Shown: positions 15,544-23,759 of the stretch, piece after piece
Numbering within the stretch: position 1 is the stretch's first letter
Layout: every line of letters begins with the position of its first letter
Assembly: GCA_937870915.1 (NCBI GenBank)
Contig: CALMZQ010000007.1
Location: 1-35,677 of the forward strand
Source of the DNA: an uncultured Ignavibacteria bacterium
GTDB lineage: Bacteria; Bacteroidota; Ignavibacteria; Kapaibacteriales; Kapaibacteriaceae
DNA length: 35,677 bases
Reading direction: 5' to 3'
Translations under genes and position numbers: made by a program
The notes under the pieces: model-generated
Databases searched by the model: none
The model's input: the letters and a program-made list of their open reading frames with translations, nothing else
Told to the model about the DNA's origin: nothing

Positions 15544-17112
15544 GTGAATACCCGAAGAGACTTTCTCTACACGATCATTCTGGGTTCCGGAGCGGTGTTT
15601 CTTGCACCATTGCCGGGATGTGGACCGGCGCGCATTGATGAGGGAGAGCCTCAGGTCACAAAGGTTGCTGAACCTCTTCGCCCGCGAGTGGGTACGCCGC
15701 AGTTTCGTGTAGCGCACGATTTTCTGCGTGATGGCAAGCCCCTTCCTCAACCAACAACAACGGTGCGCAAGGATGTAGTAGTGGTTGGTGGGGGACTATC
15801 GGGACTTACGGCAGCATTGGTCTTACAAACACACGGAATCGATAGCATCGTTCTTGAATCGGAGGCCCGATTAGGAGGTGCTGCTGTAAGTGAACAGATC
15901 AAGGATGTCTCGGTGCCACTCGGTAGTGTGTACTTTGTAAGTCGCACGGAAGAGATCGATATGTTGATGAAGGTGGCACGGATTGAACCCGTACAGTGTC
16001 CTGATGATGCCTACATTCTCGCAGACGGACAGATCGTTCAGGATCTCTGGTCGGATAAGACATTGAAGGACGCTATCCGTGACGAGCGAGACAGAGACGG
16101 GATGAAGCGGTTTCGAGATATGCTTTCCGTGATGGATGCAGATCTGCCATCATACCCATTACCTGCTTCTCTCTCACAACGTTTGCAAGCACATGATGCT
16201 CAACGATCTTCGGAGCTTGCACAACAATATGGGTCTGCTACACTCAACACCATCATTAATGCCTACAGTAGATCGTCGATGGGTGCCCCTTCCACAAAGA
16301 CGAATGCATATTGCTTGCTGAACTTCTACCAGTCAGAACTTGGCTCTTCGTTTGGATATTCTCGCTACAGTTTTCCTGGAGGCACGTCTCAGCTTACCAA
16401 TGGTGTTGCTGCTGCTTTAGAAAACACCCGATCATCTGCACTCGTGGCACGAGTTCACGAAACACCGAACACTGTTGAGGTGGATGTTGTAGAGCTTGAC
16501 GGGACTGTGACGCGCTACATTGCCCCCTTTGCCATCATTGCCGTTCCGAAGTATCAGTTGTCTCGATTACTCACGGGTGTTGGAGTGCAACGTCTTGAGG
16601 CATTGAAGAAGATCACCTACGCACCATATGCTACTATGCAGATCAGCTCACGAGTAGCCATTGCAACCGGCAAGGCATACGATACGTGGGACCTGCGTGT
16701 AGAAAATTCGTATACGGACGTGATAGATCCGATGTGTATTCAAAGGGGCTCTTCGGCACATGTAGTGTCCTTGTACGTACCTCTCGATCCAGCGCAACGA
16801 ACTATGCTGCAAGATCCTGATGCGTTTGCTCGCTTTGCAGCCACAACCGTAGAACGATTTGCTGCAAGCCTTACTGAAGAGCAACGTATGTCCATCACTG
16901 ATGTCCATTGTTGGGGATGGGGACATGGCATCGTTATTCCATCACCCGGTTCTCATAACGGGGCTGCACAGGCTGCTAGTGCACAAACACCGCGACTTCG
17001 TTTTGCAGGGACGGATAGTGACTGTGCACCTGCTATTGAAAATGCAACGGAGCAGGGGGCTAGAGCAGCACGCGACATCATCGCCCAACTCCAGCAAAGA
17101 TCCGGACGTTGA
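15541..17112 (+). CDS. Tat-exported FAD-dependent amine oxidase / phytoene-desaturase-like protein
   Basis: A 523-residue flavoprotein. The N-terminus MVNTRRDFLYTIILGSGAVFL is a twin-arginine signal; a Cys follows in LPGCGP, so a lipoprotein or a folded Tat cargo is possible. Residues ~80-115 contain the dinucleotide-binding motif DVVVVGGGLSGLTAALVL with the acidic VLESEARLGGAA that holds FAD. The C-terminus has RLRFAGTDSDCAPAIENATEQGARAA, the second FAD-contacting motif of amine oxidases. It probably oxidises an amine or a polyene in the periplasm; the substrate is unknown. I start at ATG 15541, just after the repeat array, because further upstream the frame only reads through the repeat. 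It follows the DUF1800/DUF1501 pair in the same direction and may be part of that unit. Confidence 0.85.
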   Translation: MVNTRRDFLYTIILGSGAVFLAPLPGCGPARIDEGEPQVTKVAEPLRPRVGTPQFRVAHDFLRDGKPLPQPTTTVRKDVVVVGGGLSGLTAALVLQTHGIDSIVLESEARLGGAAVSEQIKDVSVPLGSVYFVSRTEEIDMLMKVARIEPVQCPDDAYILADGQIVQDLWSDKTLKDAIRDERDRDGMKRFRDMLSVMDADLPSYPLPASLSQRLQAHDAQRSSELAQQYGSATLNTIINAYSRSSMGAPSTKTNAYCLLNFYQSELGSSFGYSRYSFPGGTSQLTNGVAAALENTRSSALVARVHETPNTVEVDVVELDGTVTRYIAPFAIIAVPKYQLSRLLTGVGVQRLEALKKITYAPYATMQISSRVAIATGKAYDTWDLRVENSYTDVIDPMCIQRGSSAHVVSLYVPLDPAQRTMLQDPDAFARFAATTVERFAASLTEEQRMSITDVHCWGWGHGIVIPSPGSHNGAAQAASAQTPRLRFAGTDSDCAPAIENATEQGARAARDIIAQLQQRSGR

Positions 17113-17114
17113 TT

Positions 17115-17144
17115 TTGCCATCTTCCGAACGTTTCCTACCTTTG
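17115..17144 (+). promoter_or_regulatory. Bacteroidota-type promoter of tRNA-Leu
   Basis: TTG at 17115-17117 (within TTTTG), 19 bases, then TACCTTTG at 17137-17144. This matches the TTTG-N19-TAnnTTTG consensus of the Bacteroidota housekeeping sigma factor. The tRNA begins ten bases downstream. It is the cleanest promoter in the window and helps assign the lineage. Confidence 0.8.
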
Positions 17145-17154
17145 TGACCCCTCT

Positions 17155-17238
17155 GCGGAAGTGGCGAAATTGGCAGACGCACCATCTTGAGGGGGTGGCG
17201 CTCGCAAGGGCGTACGGGTTCAAGTCCCGTCTTCCGCA
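17155..17238 (+). tRNA. tRNA-Leu (anticodon GAG)
   Basis: An 84-base class II tRNA. The acceptor stem GCGGAAG pairs with CTTCCGC, the D arm is followed by GGCAGACGC, the anticodon stem CCATC/GGTGG encloses TTGAGGG (anticodon GAG, reading CUC and CUU), and a long variable arm (GGCGCTCGCAAGGGCGT) precedes the T arm GGGTTCAAGTCCC. Discriminator A; CCA is not encoded. A strong hairpin terminator follows within ten bases. Confidence 0.95.
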
Positions 17239-17247
17239 CATCGTGGT

Positions 17248-17279
17248 AAAAAAGGTCGCTCATTCGAGCGACCTTTTTT
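17248..17279. terminator. Bidirectional rho-independent terminator
   Basis: AAAAAAGGTCGCT, loop CATTCG, AGCGACCTTTTTT: a 13-base symmetric arm with A-run and T-run at both ends. It ends tRNA-Leu transcription rightwards and the membrane transferase operon leftwards; the latter's stop codon begins at its edge. Confidence 0.93.
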
Positions 17280-18655
17280 CATTTCGGCAAACTATCCACC
17301 GTAAAAAGTGTTGAAACTGCCAGAGCAGTATCAGTTCTGCCTTCTTCATGAAGTCCGTTGGAGTCTAGCCGGACCCAATTCTGATCGATAGACTTAGTAT
17401 GACCCCACCACGGTCTACGTACCGAACCACGTACAGTAGAGAGGGCCTGAGCAATGCGCACAGATGGTGCAACATCGTTTTTGAACATGATGGGTCCGTC
17501 ATGATTTTCTATCCATGGCATTGTTTTATCCCAGAAGAGCCTCAGGTCGTTGATCCTATCCAACGTGCACGAATACGAAGACGTTGTCCTCTCCCACATA
17601 CGGACAACTGCATTCGAAGATCGTTGTGGAGAATTCTTCGGCAACGGGTCGGGCATAGATGGTAGCAACAAAAACATCACCGCTTGGACGAACACGCTTA
17701 CCGTGATCATCTGCCACGAGATGCGCCGCATACTCACAACACCAACGATCATTGCCGGCACGATCAACATCAAATACCCCTTGGCATAGTGCCCAATGGC
17801 AAAGAACATCACAGCACACATGAAGGTGATGATAAGGGGCTTTGCAACACCGGATGATCCCACGCCAGAACGCCACATCATCGGAAGTAGCGGAACACAG
17901 AACCACGCGCTGTAGACTGCGAAAGGAAAGAACTCACTGAATGGACGCATGGGTACCGGCGGACCTGACCTGATCAATGTGATAAGACCATCAATGCCGT
18001 TACTACCGATGAGGATGCCATAAACGGAGGCGGAGAAGAAAAGTATCGCAATGATCAGTGGTGTGATCATTGATGAAACGGTGAGTGATCTGCGAGCATT
18101 CCAGATAAGCCAGAGTATACCCGGCAAAAGCAGCACGGCTGTAACAGGACGGAAGAATGCTGTGACCCCTAACAGCGCCGGCAGCCACCGATGGTCACGG
18201 TCGCGGAGAATGATCAACGTGAGACACGTTCCAGCGAGAAGATCGATGGCATACGTTTCAGCAGTGAATGCGAAGAACCAGACAAAGGGTGATGTAAGCA
18301 CGAGTGCTTGGGTTGCCATCGCCCCCTTCCACCCTAGTCGATCTGAGAGGCCTAGGCCGAGCAGAAAGGCGCTCAGGGGCACAAGCAGGCCCAAGAGGCG
18401 AAGTCCGGATGCCGGACCAAGGAGTGGATCAACGAGTTTTGCAATTGCTACAATGCCCGGATAGCCCGGCAAATGTGGCTGATCTGCTGAAATACGAAAG
18501 TCTTGAGCTGCGAGGATGAAATTGCCGGCATCAAAAGAAATCAATCCAACATGCGGCGAAGCATCCAGTACAAACATGGTTAATGCTACACTTAGGAGCG
18601 TCCATACCAGCGGAACAATTGATGCACGAACTAGTGCCATTCGCACGGTGGCCAT
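17279..18655 (-). CDS. Polytopic membrane protein, glycosyltransferase-like (PMT/DUF2723 type)
   Basis: A 458-residue inner-membrane protein with about ten hydrophobic segments. The first extracytoplasmic loop holds SFDAGNFILAAQDF and QPHLPGYPG, recalling the acidic residue and HPPGYP-like motif of DUF2723 and GT-C protein mannosyltransferases. It probably transfers a sugar from a polyprenyl-phosphate donor to a protein or lipid on the outer face of the membrane; the acceptor is unknown. I place the start at ATG 18655, preceded by AAGGGG as ribosome-binding site, rather than a longer frame inside the upstream gene. That AAGGGG belongs to one of the window's recurrent octamers. The gene follows a T9SS-type secreted protein by ten bases, so the two are likely co-transcribed. 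Confidence 0.7.
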   Translation of the reverse strand: MATVRMALVRASIVPLVWTLLSVALTMFVLDASPHVGLISFDAGNFILAAQDFRISADQPHLPGYPGIVAIAKLVDPLLGPASGLRLLGLLVPLSAFLLGLGLSDRLGWKGAMATQALVLTSPFVWFFAFTAETYAIDLLAGTCLTLIILRDRDHRWLPALLGVTAFFRPVTAVLLLPGILWLIWNARRSLTVSSMITPLIIAILFFSASVYGILIGSNGIDGLITLIRSGPPVPMRPFSEFFPFAVYSAWFCVPLLPMMWRSGVGSSGVAKPLIITFMCAVMFFAIGHYAKGYLMLIVPAMIVGVVSMRRISWQMITVSVFVQAVMFLLLPSMPDPLPKNSPQRSSNAVVRMWERTTSSYSCTLDRINDLRLFWDKTMPWIENHDGPIMFKNDVAPSVRIAQALSTVRGSVRRPWWGHTKSIDQNWVRLDSNGLHEEGRTDTALAVSTLFTVDSLPK

Positions 18656-18665
18656 GCTGAGCCCC

Positions 18666-20903
18666 TTATCGAGTAACGGCGATCTTGCCAACGGCCGAAG
18701 TGTTTGTGCTCGCACTTTTTGCGCTAACAAGGTAGACGCCCGGGGCAACGATGTTGCCGTTTACATCCCGTCCGTCCCATAAGGCCTGACGTCCACGCGA
18801 CTGAATGGCGGAGACAAGCAGTCCACCATTGGTCATGATGCGTATGTCTGCATCCGGGGCAAGTCCGTCTATCACAACCTGCACATCTTTCGACGGAGCA
18901 AACGGTTGTGGGTAACATTGGATGCTGAAGTCATCGAGCGGACGCATTGAAGAGGTCTGTGCAACGCTACAGCCATTTGTGGTTCCGAAGTAGGCAAGAC
19001 CGGTTGTTTCGTCAACTGCTACGGTGCGAATGTTGTCGTCGAGTAGCGGGGTGTTAGACTTTGTGATCGTAGAGATCACCTCAGTCCCATCCTCATTCAA
19101 TACAAACACGCCGCCCGTGGTTGCAATCCATTTGTAATTCAAGGCATCAACATGGATATCAGTAACAACTGCATTGGTCAAAGCCGATATCCGACGCACA
19201 AACGGGACGCTGGTATTAGAAAGTGTACTTGGGGAGGAGATCACTGCTACACCCTTAGACGTGCCCATCCAAATTGCCCCTGACTTATCGGCGCGCACAC
19301 AACTGACAGCATTGTCCGGTAGTTGGGTATTGCTAGAGCGAATCACATTGCAGATATCATCATCTGTATCTGCAGTGAGTCTGTCATTGTAGGCAACCAC
19401 TCCACTTCCATTTGGACTTCCGGCCCAAACCGTCCCATTAAGATCGATGGTGAGCGTGCGAAAGATGTTGCTGCGTGGATCGCTGCAGTTAGGAGACCAA
19501 GCCCACGTGCCATTTTCGATTTTCGAGAGAAGCCTGTCTGCAGTTTGTTCATTGAGCATCCATGTGCGCCCCGATCTGTCCTGTGATACCTCTGCAACGA
19601 GCACATAATTGGGGTCGGCAGGTATACCCGTTAACGTGGAGTTATTCTGATCGAATTTTTCATAGACCACACCCGTATCCGTTGGTGTGCAACGCAACGT
19701 TCCTCCACCCCATGTGCCGATCCACGTAGATCCATCAGGTAGGGAAGACACGCGGTAACAGGCATTCGATCGAAGAAGGGGCTGAGTAGATGTATTGATA
19801 TTGATCCAATCGGTCCCGTCGAAATAGCTCACACCTTGACCGGTTCTTGGAGGGTCTACCTCCGTTGCTACCCAGATCCCGCCGCGTGTGTCAACATTGA
19901 TGTGAGCAAACTGGTTGGAAATTGGGGAGTTCACATTGAACATTGTGAGAGCGTCATTCTCTACATATCCCAATGCGAGGTCTCGAACAAACACGAGTAA
20001 GACATCTCCCGTGGGTGTTCGCGGCCACACGTGTCCAAGCAATTCGCCGGGCCAGGTTACGGCAAGAGGTCCGCTCATCGAACGTAGTTCAGACGCTGTG
20101 TTTACGGCAAGTCGGTCAGTGGTAAATGAGAGCCCCGTGATCACCTGAGACGTACCGATACGCATTTCGAATCGACTTCCATTCCATTCAACTGCCGAAT
20201 AGTCTGTTGTTGCAGCAACGGTTGTTCCGTTTGATCGAATGAAGTTCACACGGAAGACAGACAGACCGGACGCCGTATCAAGGACATTCCACACACTCGG
20301 TAATCGTAACGTTTCTACGTTGAGCGGGGCAATGGCCACACCGGAATCGGTAGAAGCCCACACGGTATCGCGGAGGATACACAGACTGCTCACGCGACTC
20401 TTTTCTTGCAGGTCTCCTATTCTATCAACAGTTTCAATAAAGGTCCCGTTTCTCGTGTTGTAGAGAACGATCCCAAAGTCTGTTGCTATAAAGAGTGTGT
20501 CACCGCGCATTGCAAAATCGTTGATCCGCCTACGTGTGTATTGTGTTGCTCTGCGAATGTCCGAAACGTTCGTCCACATCCCGGAAGAATCTGCAATGTC
20601 TAGAGAGCCATCACTTCCGCCCACATACGTTACGTTCTTTTTTTGATCGCAGATTAATGACGTGCAATCGAGTGATTGCAACGCGTCTACATTTCGATAT
20701 TCGTCGATAGTGCCGTTCTCTCGATCGATGACCATCACACCGCCCGACGTAGCTGCCCAGATCACACCTCGGGAGTCAATATCTGCATCGCGTACGGTGC
20801 GCAGGGAGGACATCGTTCGCCAGTTCGACAATTGGATCGACTGTGCTGAGAGGCCGAAGCTTCCGAGGATGCAAATGATCGCAAGGCTGAGGATGCGGAG
20901 CAT
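18666..20903 (-). CDS. Secreted beta-propeller protein with T9SS-type sorting domain
   Basis: A 745-residue protein. The signal peptide (LSLAIICILGSFGLSAQ) is followed by ~600 residues of propeller-like repeats with the pattern D-x-x-G-x-[IV]-W-x-[AG]-T-x-x-G: DSRGVIWAATSGGVMVID, DTRGGIWVATEVD, DLNGTVWAGSPNG, DKSGAIWMGTSKGVAVIS, DALNYKWIATTGGVFVLN. These resemble the two-component regulator propeller (Reg_prop) repeats. The last ~85 residues (YPQPFAPSKDVQVVIDG, LWDGRDVNGNIVAPGVYLV) form a FlgD-like T9SS sorting domain. No kinase domain is attached, so it is likely a surface or secreted binding protein rather than a sensor. Its TAA stop is part of a CGATAAGGGGCT element that also supplies the next gene's ribosome-binding site. 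Confidence 0.82.
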   Translation of the reverse strand: MLRILSLAIICILGSFGLSAQSIQLSNWRTMSSLRTVRDADIDSRGVIWAATSGGVMVIDRENGTIDEYRNVDALQSLDCTSLICDQKKNVTYVGGSDGSLDIADSSGMWTNVSDIRRATQYTRRRINDFAMRGDTLFIATDFGIVLYNTRNGTFIETVDRIGDLQEKSRVSSLCILRDTVWASTDSGVAIAPLNVETLRLPSVWNVLDTASGLSVFRVNFIRSNGTTVAATTDYSAVEWNGSRFEMRIGTSQVITGLSFTTDRLAVNTASELRSMSGPLAVTWPGELLGHVWPRTPTGDVLLVFVRDLALGYVENDALTMFNVNSPISNQFAHINVDTRGGIWVATEVDPPRTGQGVSYFDGTDWININTSTQPLLRSNACYRVSSLPDGSTWIGTWGGGTLRCTPTDTGVVYEKFDQNNSTLTGIPADPNYVLVAEVSQDRSGRTWMLNEQTADRLLSKIENGTWAWSPNCSDPRSNIFRTLTIDLNGTVWAGSPNGSGVVAYNDRLTADTDDDICNVIRSSNTQLPDNAVSCVRADKSGAIWMGTSKGVAVISSPSTLSNTSVPFVRRISALTNAVVTDIHVDALNYKWIATTGGVFVLNEDGTEVISTITKSNTPLLDDNIRTVAVDETTGLAYFGTTNGCSVAQTSSMRPLDDFSIQCYPQPFAPSKDVQVVIDGLAPDADIRIMTNGGLLVSAIQSRGRQALWDGRDVNGNIVAPGVYLVSAKSASTNTSAVGKIAVTR

Positions 20904-20963
20904 AGGGTATGTTCTGAATTGAACGATCGGTACGTCCCGTAGAGGAACGATACTGCTTCGATT

Positions 20964-21461
20964 TTAGGGTTTTTGCGTGCGAAGTCGGTCCATCACATCG
21001 GCCATTTCCAATGCGCCAGTTGCCGCCTCAGCCCCCTTGTTGCCGTGTATGCCTCCAGCACGGGCTTGCGCCTGCTCTACAGTATCGGTTGTGAGTACGC
21101 CAAACAAACACGGAATTCCGGTTTCAACGGCGATGTCCATCAGGCTGTGAGCAACCGGGGAGGACACATATTCAAAATGGGCCGTGTCACCTCTGATCAC
21201 AACGCCAAGGGCAATAACGGCATCAACGTGTTGACTCAGAGCCATGGCTTTGACGCAGACCGGTATCTCATAGCTACCCGGAACTCGTTCGATCACCACG
21301 CTGTGGTCTTCCAATCCAGCCGCACGCAATGTACTCAAGGCACCATCAAGAAGCCTATCTACGATATCTGCATGCCACCGTGCAGCAACAATACCGATGC
21401 GGCGCGAGGTGCTCCTTGAGAAGGTCAGGTCCTGAGGAATAGACGTTGATGTTATAGCCAT
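20964..21461 (-). CDS. ribH: 6,7-dimethyl-8-ribityllumazine synthase
   Basis: A 165-residue enzyme of riboflavin biosynthesis, condensing 5-amino-6-ribitylamino-uracil with 3,4-dihydroxy-2-butanone 4-phosphate. Visible motifs are ARWHADIVDRLLDGA near the start, VPGSYEIPV, the active-site GVVIRGDTAHFEYV with catalytic His, GVLTTDTVEQAQARAGG and GNKGAEAA. Length is normal. It starts two bases after the PHP phosphoesterase stop, so it is the third gene of the operon beginning with the NTF2-like gene. No other riboflavin genes are nearby and no FMN riboswitch is seen. Confidence 0.97.
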   Translation of the reverse strand: MAITSTSIPQDLTFSRSTSRRIGIVAARWHADIVDRLLDGALSTLRAAGLEDHSVVIERVPGSYEIPVCVKAMALSQHVDAVIALGVVIRGDTAHFEYVSSPVAHSLMDIAVETGIPCLFGVLTTDTVEQAQARAGGIHGNKGAEAATGALEMADVMDRLRTQKP

Positions 21462-21463
21462 CG

Positions 21464-22315
21464 TTAGCTTCCTCTGCGAATACGAACAACCCGAGTTTGA
21501 ATCCTATCGAGATGATCTGCTGTTACTCCAAACGATCCAAAGTTTCGATCGTCATAATCGCGCGTTCCGTGGAAGTCCGAGCCCCCTGTCATGAGAAGCC
21601 CATGTTGATCGGAAAGAACGCGATAGAATTCACGCGTTACGTACCAATGGGATGGGTGGTAGACCTCTATACCATCGATACCTGTTGCCACCAAGGTCAA
21701 GAACGAATGTGGATCTGCATAATGTCTGCCCGGGTGGGCAACAGACGTGATACCTCCTGCTCGATGAACCATTTGTACGGCTTCGGAAACAGGGAAGGGG
21801 CTTTTGGAAACGTATCCGGGTTTCCCAACATCGAGATAGGCGTCAAACGCAGCTTGGATGGATGACACGATGTTGCGTCGCACGAGCACGTCCGCTACGT
21901 GTGGTCTCCCGATTGGGGCCTTGCCGGCAGACTCGGCAACTTCTTCAAATGAAATGTTTACCCGTGCCACCTTGAGACGGTCTACCATTTCACGGGCGCG
22001 ACGTTCTCGGTCGTCCCGGAAAAAGGCTTCATACTTCTGGATTTCTTCGTTGTCGGGATCGAGATAGTAGGCTAAGAGGTGTACCTCTCGTCCGGCTTCA
22101 AAACACGATATCTCGATACCTTCCACAAGGTGCAACGGGCCATTGTATCCCTCGGCACGTAACATGCGGAACGCATCCATATTGTCATGGTCCGTTATGG
22201 CAAGCGCCGTCATGCCGGCCTGTTCGGCCTTCACAACAAGTTCTTGTGGAGTGAGGATGCCGTCGGAGCGGTTGGTATGGGTATGCAGATCGCCAATGAG
22301 TGTTGGGTCAGTCAC
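21464..22315 (-). CDS. PHP-domain phosphoesterase (YciV/RNase AM-like)
   Basis: A 283-residue metal-dependent phosphoesterase. PHP motifs are in order: DLHTHTNRSDG (motif I), ITDHDNMD (II), EGIEISC (III), VAHPGRHY and TGGSDFHG (IV), all giving His/Asp/Glu metal ligands for a trinuclear centre. Close relatives degrade 3',5'-nucleoside bisphosphates such as pAp and trim 5' ends of RNA, so that role is likely. I use the GTG at 22315, forming a 4-base GTGA overlap with the upstream stop, because the N-terminus VTDPTLIGDLHTHT then has the family's usual length; a longer frame would run inside the upstream gene. Confidence 0.9.
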   Translation of the reverse strand: MTDPTLIGDLHTHTNRSDGILTPQELVVKAEQAGMTALAITDHDNMDAFRMLRAEGYNGPLHLVEGIEISCFEAGREVHLLAYYLDPDNEEIQKYEAFFRDDRERRAREMVDRLKVARVNISFEEVAESAGKAPIGRPHVADVLVRRNIVSSIQAAFDAYLDVGKPGYVSKSPFPVSEAVQMVHRAGGITSVAHPGRHYADPHSFLTLVATGIDGIEVYHPSHWYVTREFYRVLSDQHGLLMTGGSDFHGTRDYDDRNFGSFGVTADHLDRIQTRVVRIRRGS

Positions 22316-22677
22316 GCTGTGTTCTCCCGGACAAACCATGCGCGAGATATCATGCCGTTCTTGCATTCATAGGTTGCAACAGCATGAATTGAGGAATCAG
22401 GGTTGATGCCGGTAACGTCTTCTTCGTCAAAAACGAATGGTGGACAGACAATGCGGCGTACAAGTCTGCAATGCAGATCTGGATGTTCTGCGAACATTGG
22501 GCCATAGCGTTCGATCAAGGCCTGCCGGCCGTTACAGAAAACGGTTCCGGTTGCAAGATCGATACACTGTATGTCATTGGCATATACGGATGCAAATCGC
22601 TCGATGTCACGAGCATTATACGCGTCCAGCTGTTCCTGAGCACATTGTTCAGGTGTTCGAATGAGTTGTGTGGTCAT
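22312..22677 (-). CDS. NTF2/SnoaL-like small protein
   Basis: A 121-residue single-domain protein with the cone-like NTF2 pattern: N-terminal helix QCAQEQLDAYNARDIERFASVYANDI, then CIDLATG, GRQALIERYG, and C-terminal strands HAVATYECKNGMISRAWFV. Such proteins are ketosteroid-isomerase-like enzymes or ligand-binding stress proteins; nothing indicates the ligand. It is the first gene of an operon with a PHP phosphoesterase (4-base overlap) and ribH. A TATCTTTG -7 box ends seven bases before its ATG. Confidence 0.8.
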   Translation of the reverse strand: MTTQLIRTPEQCAQEQLDAYNARDIERFASVYANDIQCIDLATGTVFCNGRQALIERYGPMFAEHPDLHCRLVRRIVCPPFVFDEEDVTGINPDSSIHAVATYECKNGMISRAWFVRENTA

Positions 22678-22684
22678 GCGGAGG

Positions 22685-22692
22685 CAAAGATA
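22685..22692 (-). promoter_or_regulatory. TATCTTTG -7 box of the NTF2-PHP-ribH operon
   Basis: A perfect TAnnTTTG match on the minus strand, seven bases upstream of the ATG at 22677. It immediately follows the CGATAAGGGGCT element that carries the holA stop codon, so this operon can be transcribed separately from the one above. Confidence 0.6.
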
Positions 22693-22697
22693 GCCCC

Positions 22698-23759
22698 TTA
22701 TCGCGACGTCGGGGAATCAAGCATGCGAGCAAGCATGGATTGCAGGACGATCAGGGGGTCTGTTGAGGTGGATTTCAGAGTGGCCTCGGCTGTGCGCAGT
22801 AGTGCCAGACCGCGTTCGATGCGACCGGGACCAAGCTTGTCGAGGGCATCAAAAGCATCACCAATCTTGAATGGGGGAATGCCTGCGGTTTTTGCTATTT
22901 CACCACGGTCTGTAACGCCACGAAGGTCGATGAGTCGGAAAAGCGAAGTAAAGTATCTGGTAAGCATACTGATAATGAGCATTTCTTGACGGTCCGTCTC
23001 CATCATTCTCGTTGCGATGGTCACGGCCCTGGCAGCATCACCTCTTCCTACGGCGTCCTGCAATTCAAACACGTTAAACTCTCGCGAACTTCCAACGATA
23101 GCCTGAATATCATCGGGAGTGGCTTCTGTGCGATCACCGAGATAGGTGGCTAACTTTTCCATCTCCATCGAGAGATCACGCAAGGACGTCCCGGTTTTGG
23201 CAATGAGAAGCTCGGGCGCACCCTGTGGTAGCGAGATACCAAGTTTTGTTGCCCGCTTCTTAAGCCAAGGACCCACCTGAGATTCGCGAAGTCCGGGATA
23301 CTCCCCATAGGAAACAGTGTTCAGAAGGAGATTGAACGGATACTTCAACGCAGCGATCTTGCGCTTGGCAGTAGCAGCGTTTTTTGTGAGTGCAGCACTT
23401 ATTCCGTCTGCCGAGGGCAGAGCGGCTGTGAGCAAGAGAAATGTAGTGGTGGATGGCGCATCAAGGTACTGCTGCACCGGATCCGCCCCCTTTTTTCCTT
23501 TTGATGCAGAGAGTTTGTCGGCACGTCGTACCCACACTACTCTTCGTTCAGACATCATGGGAAACGAACGAGCAATAGAAAGCACGGCGTCGAGCGTCAT
23601 GCCCTCACCATCAAGTACATCGCAGTTCATACCCGTGGTGTCTAAAGCAGAAGCCGCATCAAAGAGTCTCTGCGCATCTTCTTCAACAAGGAGATCTTCT
23701 TCACCAAAAAGCAACAGCAGGGGCGGAAACGATCCGCTTTTGAGGATGGCGTCGATCAT
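22698..23759 (-). CDS. holA: DNA polymerase III subunit delta
   Basis: A 353-residue clamp-loader subunit that opens the beta sliding clamp. It shows the family's N-terminus (FPPLLLLFGEEDLLVEEDAQRL), the RRVVWVRRADKL stretch of the AAA+ fold, and C-terminal helical regions ending in LALLRTAEATLKSTSTDPLIVLQSMLARML. No intact Walker motif is present, as is normal for delta. It overlaps the ABC permease gene upstream by four bases (ATGA), making it the last gene of murI-dppB-dppC-holA. Its TAA stop lies in a recurrent CGATAAGGGGCT word. Confidence 0.9.
   Translation of the reverse strand: MIDAILKSGSFPPLLLLFGEEDLLVEEDAQRLFDAASALDTTGMNCDVLDGEGMTLDAVLSIARSFPMMSERRVVWVRRADKLSASKGKKGADPVQQYLDAPSTTTFLLLTAALPSADGISAALTKNAATAKRKIAALKYPFNLLLNTVSYGEYPGLRESQVGPWLKKRATKLGISLPQGAPELLIAKTGTSLRDLSMEMEKLATYLGDRTEATPDDIQAIVGSSREFNVFELQDAVGRGDAARAVTIATRMMETDRQEMLIISMLTRYFTSLFRLIDLRGVTDRGEIAKTAGIPPFKIGDAFDALDKLGPGRIERGLALLRTAEATLKSTSTDPLIVLQSMLARMLDSPTSR

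Noticed and set aside
20904-20963. FMN riboswitch near ribH
   Set aside because: The gap is only 60 bases and lies downstream of ribH; no conserved RFN-element words were seen there or before the operon's first gene.
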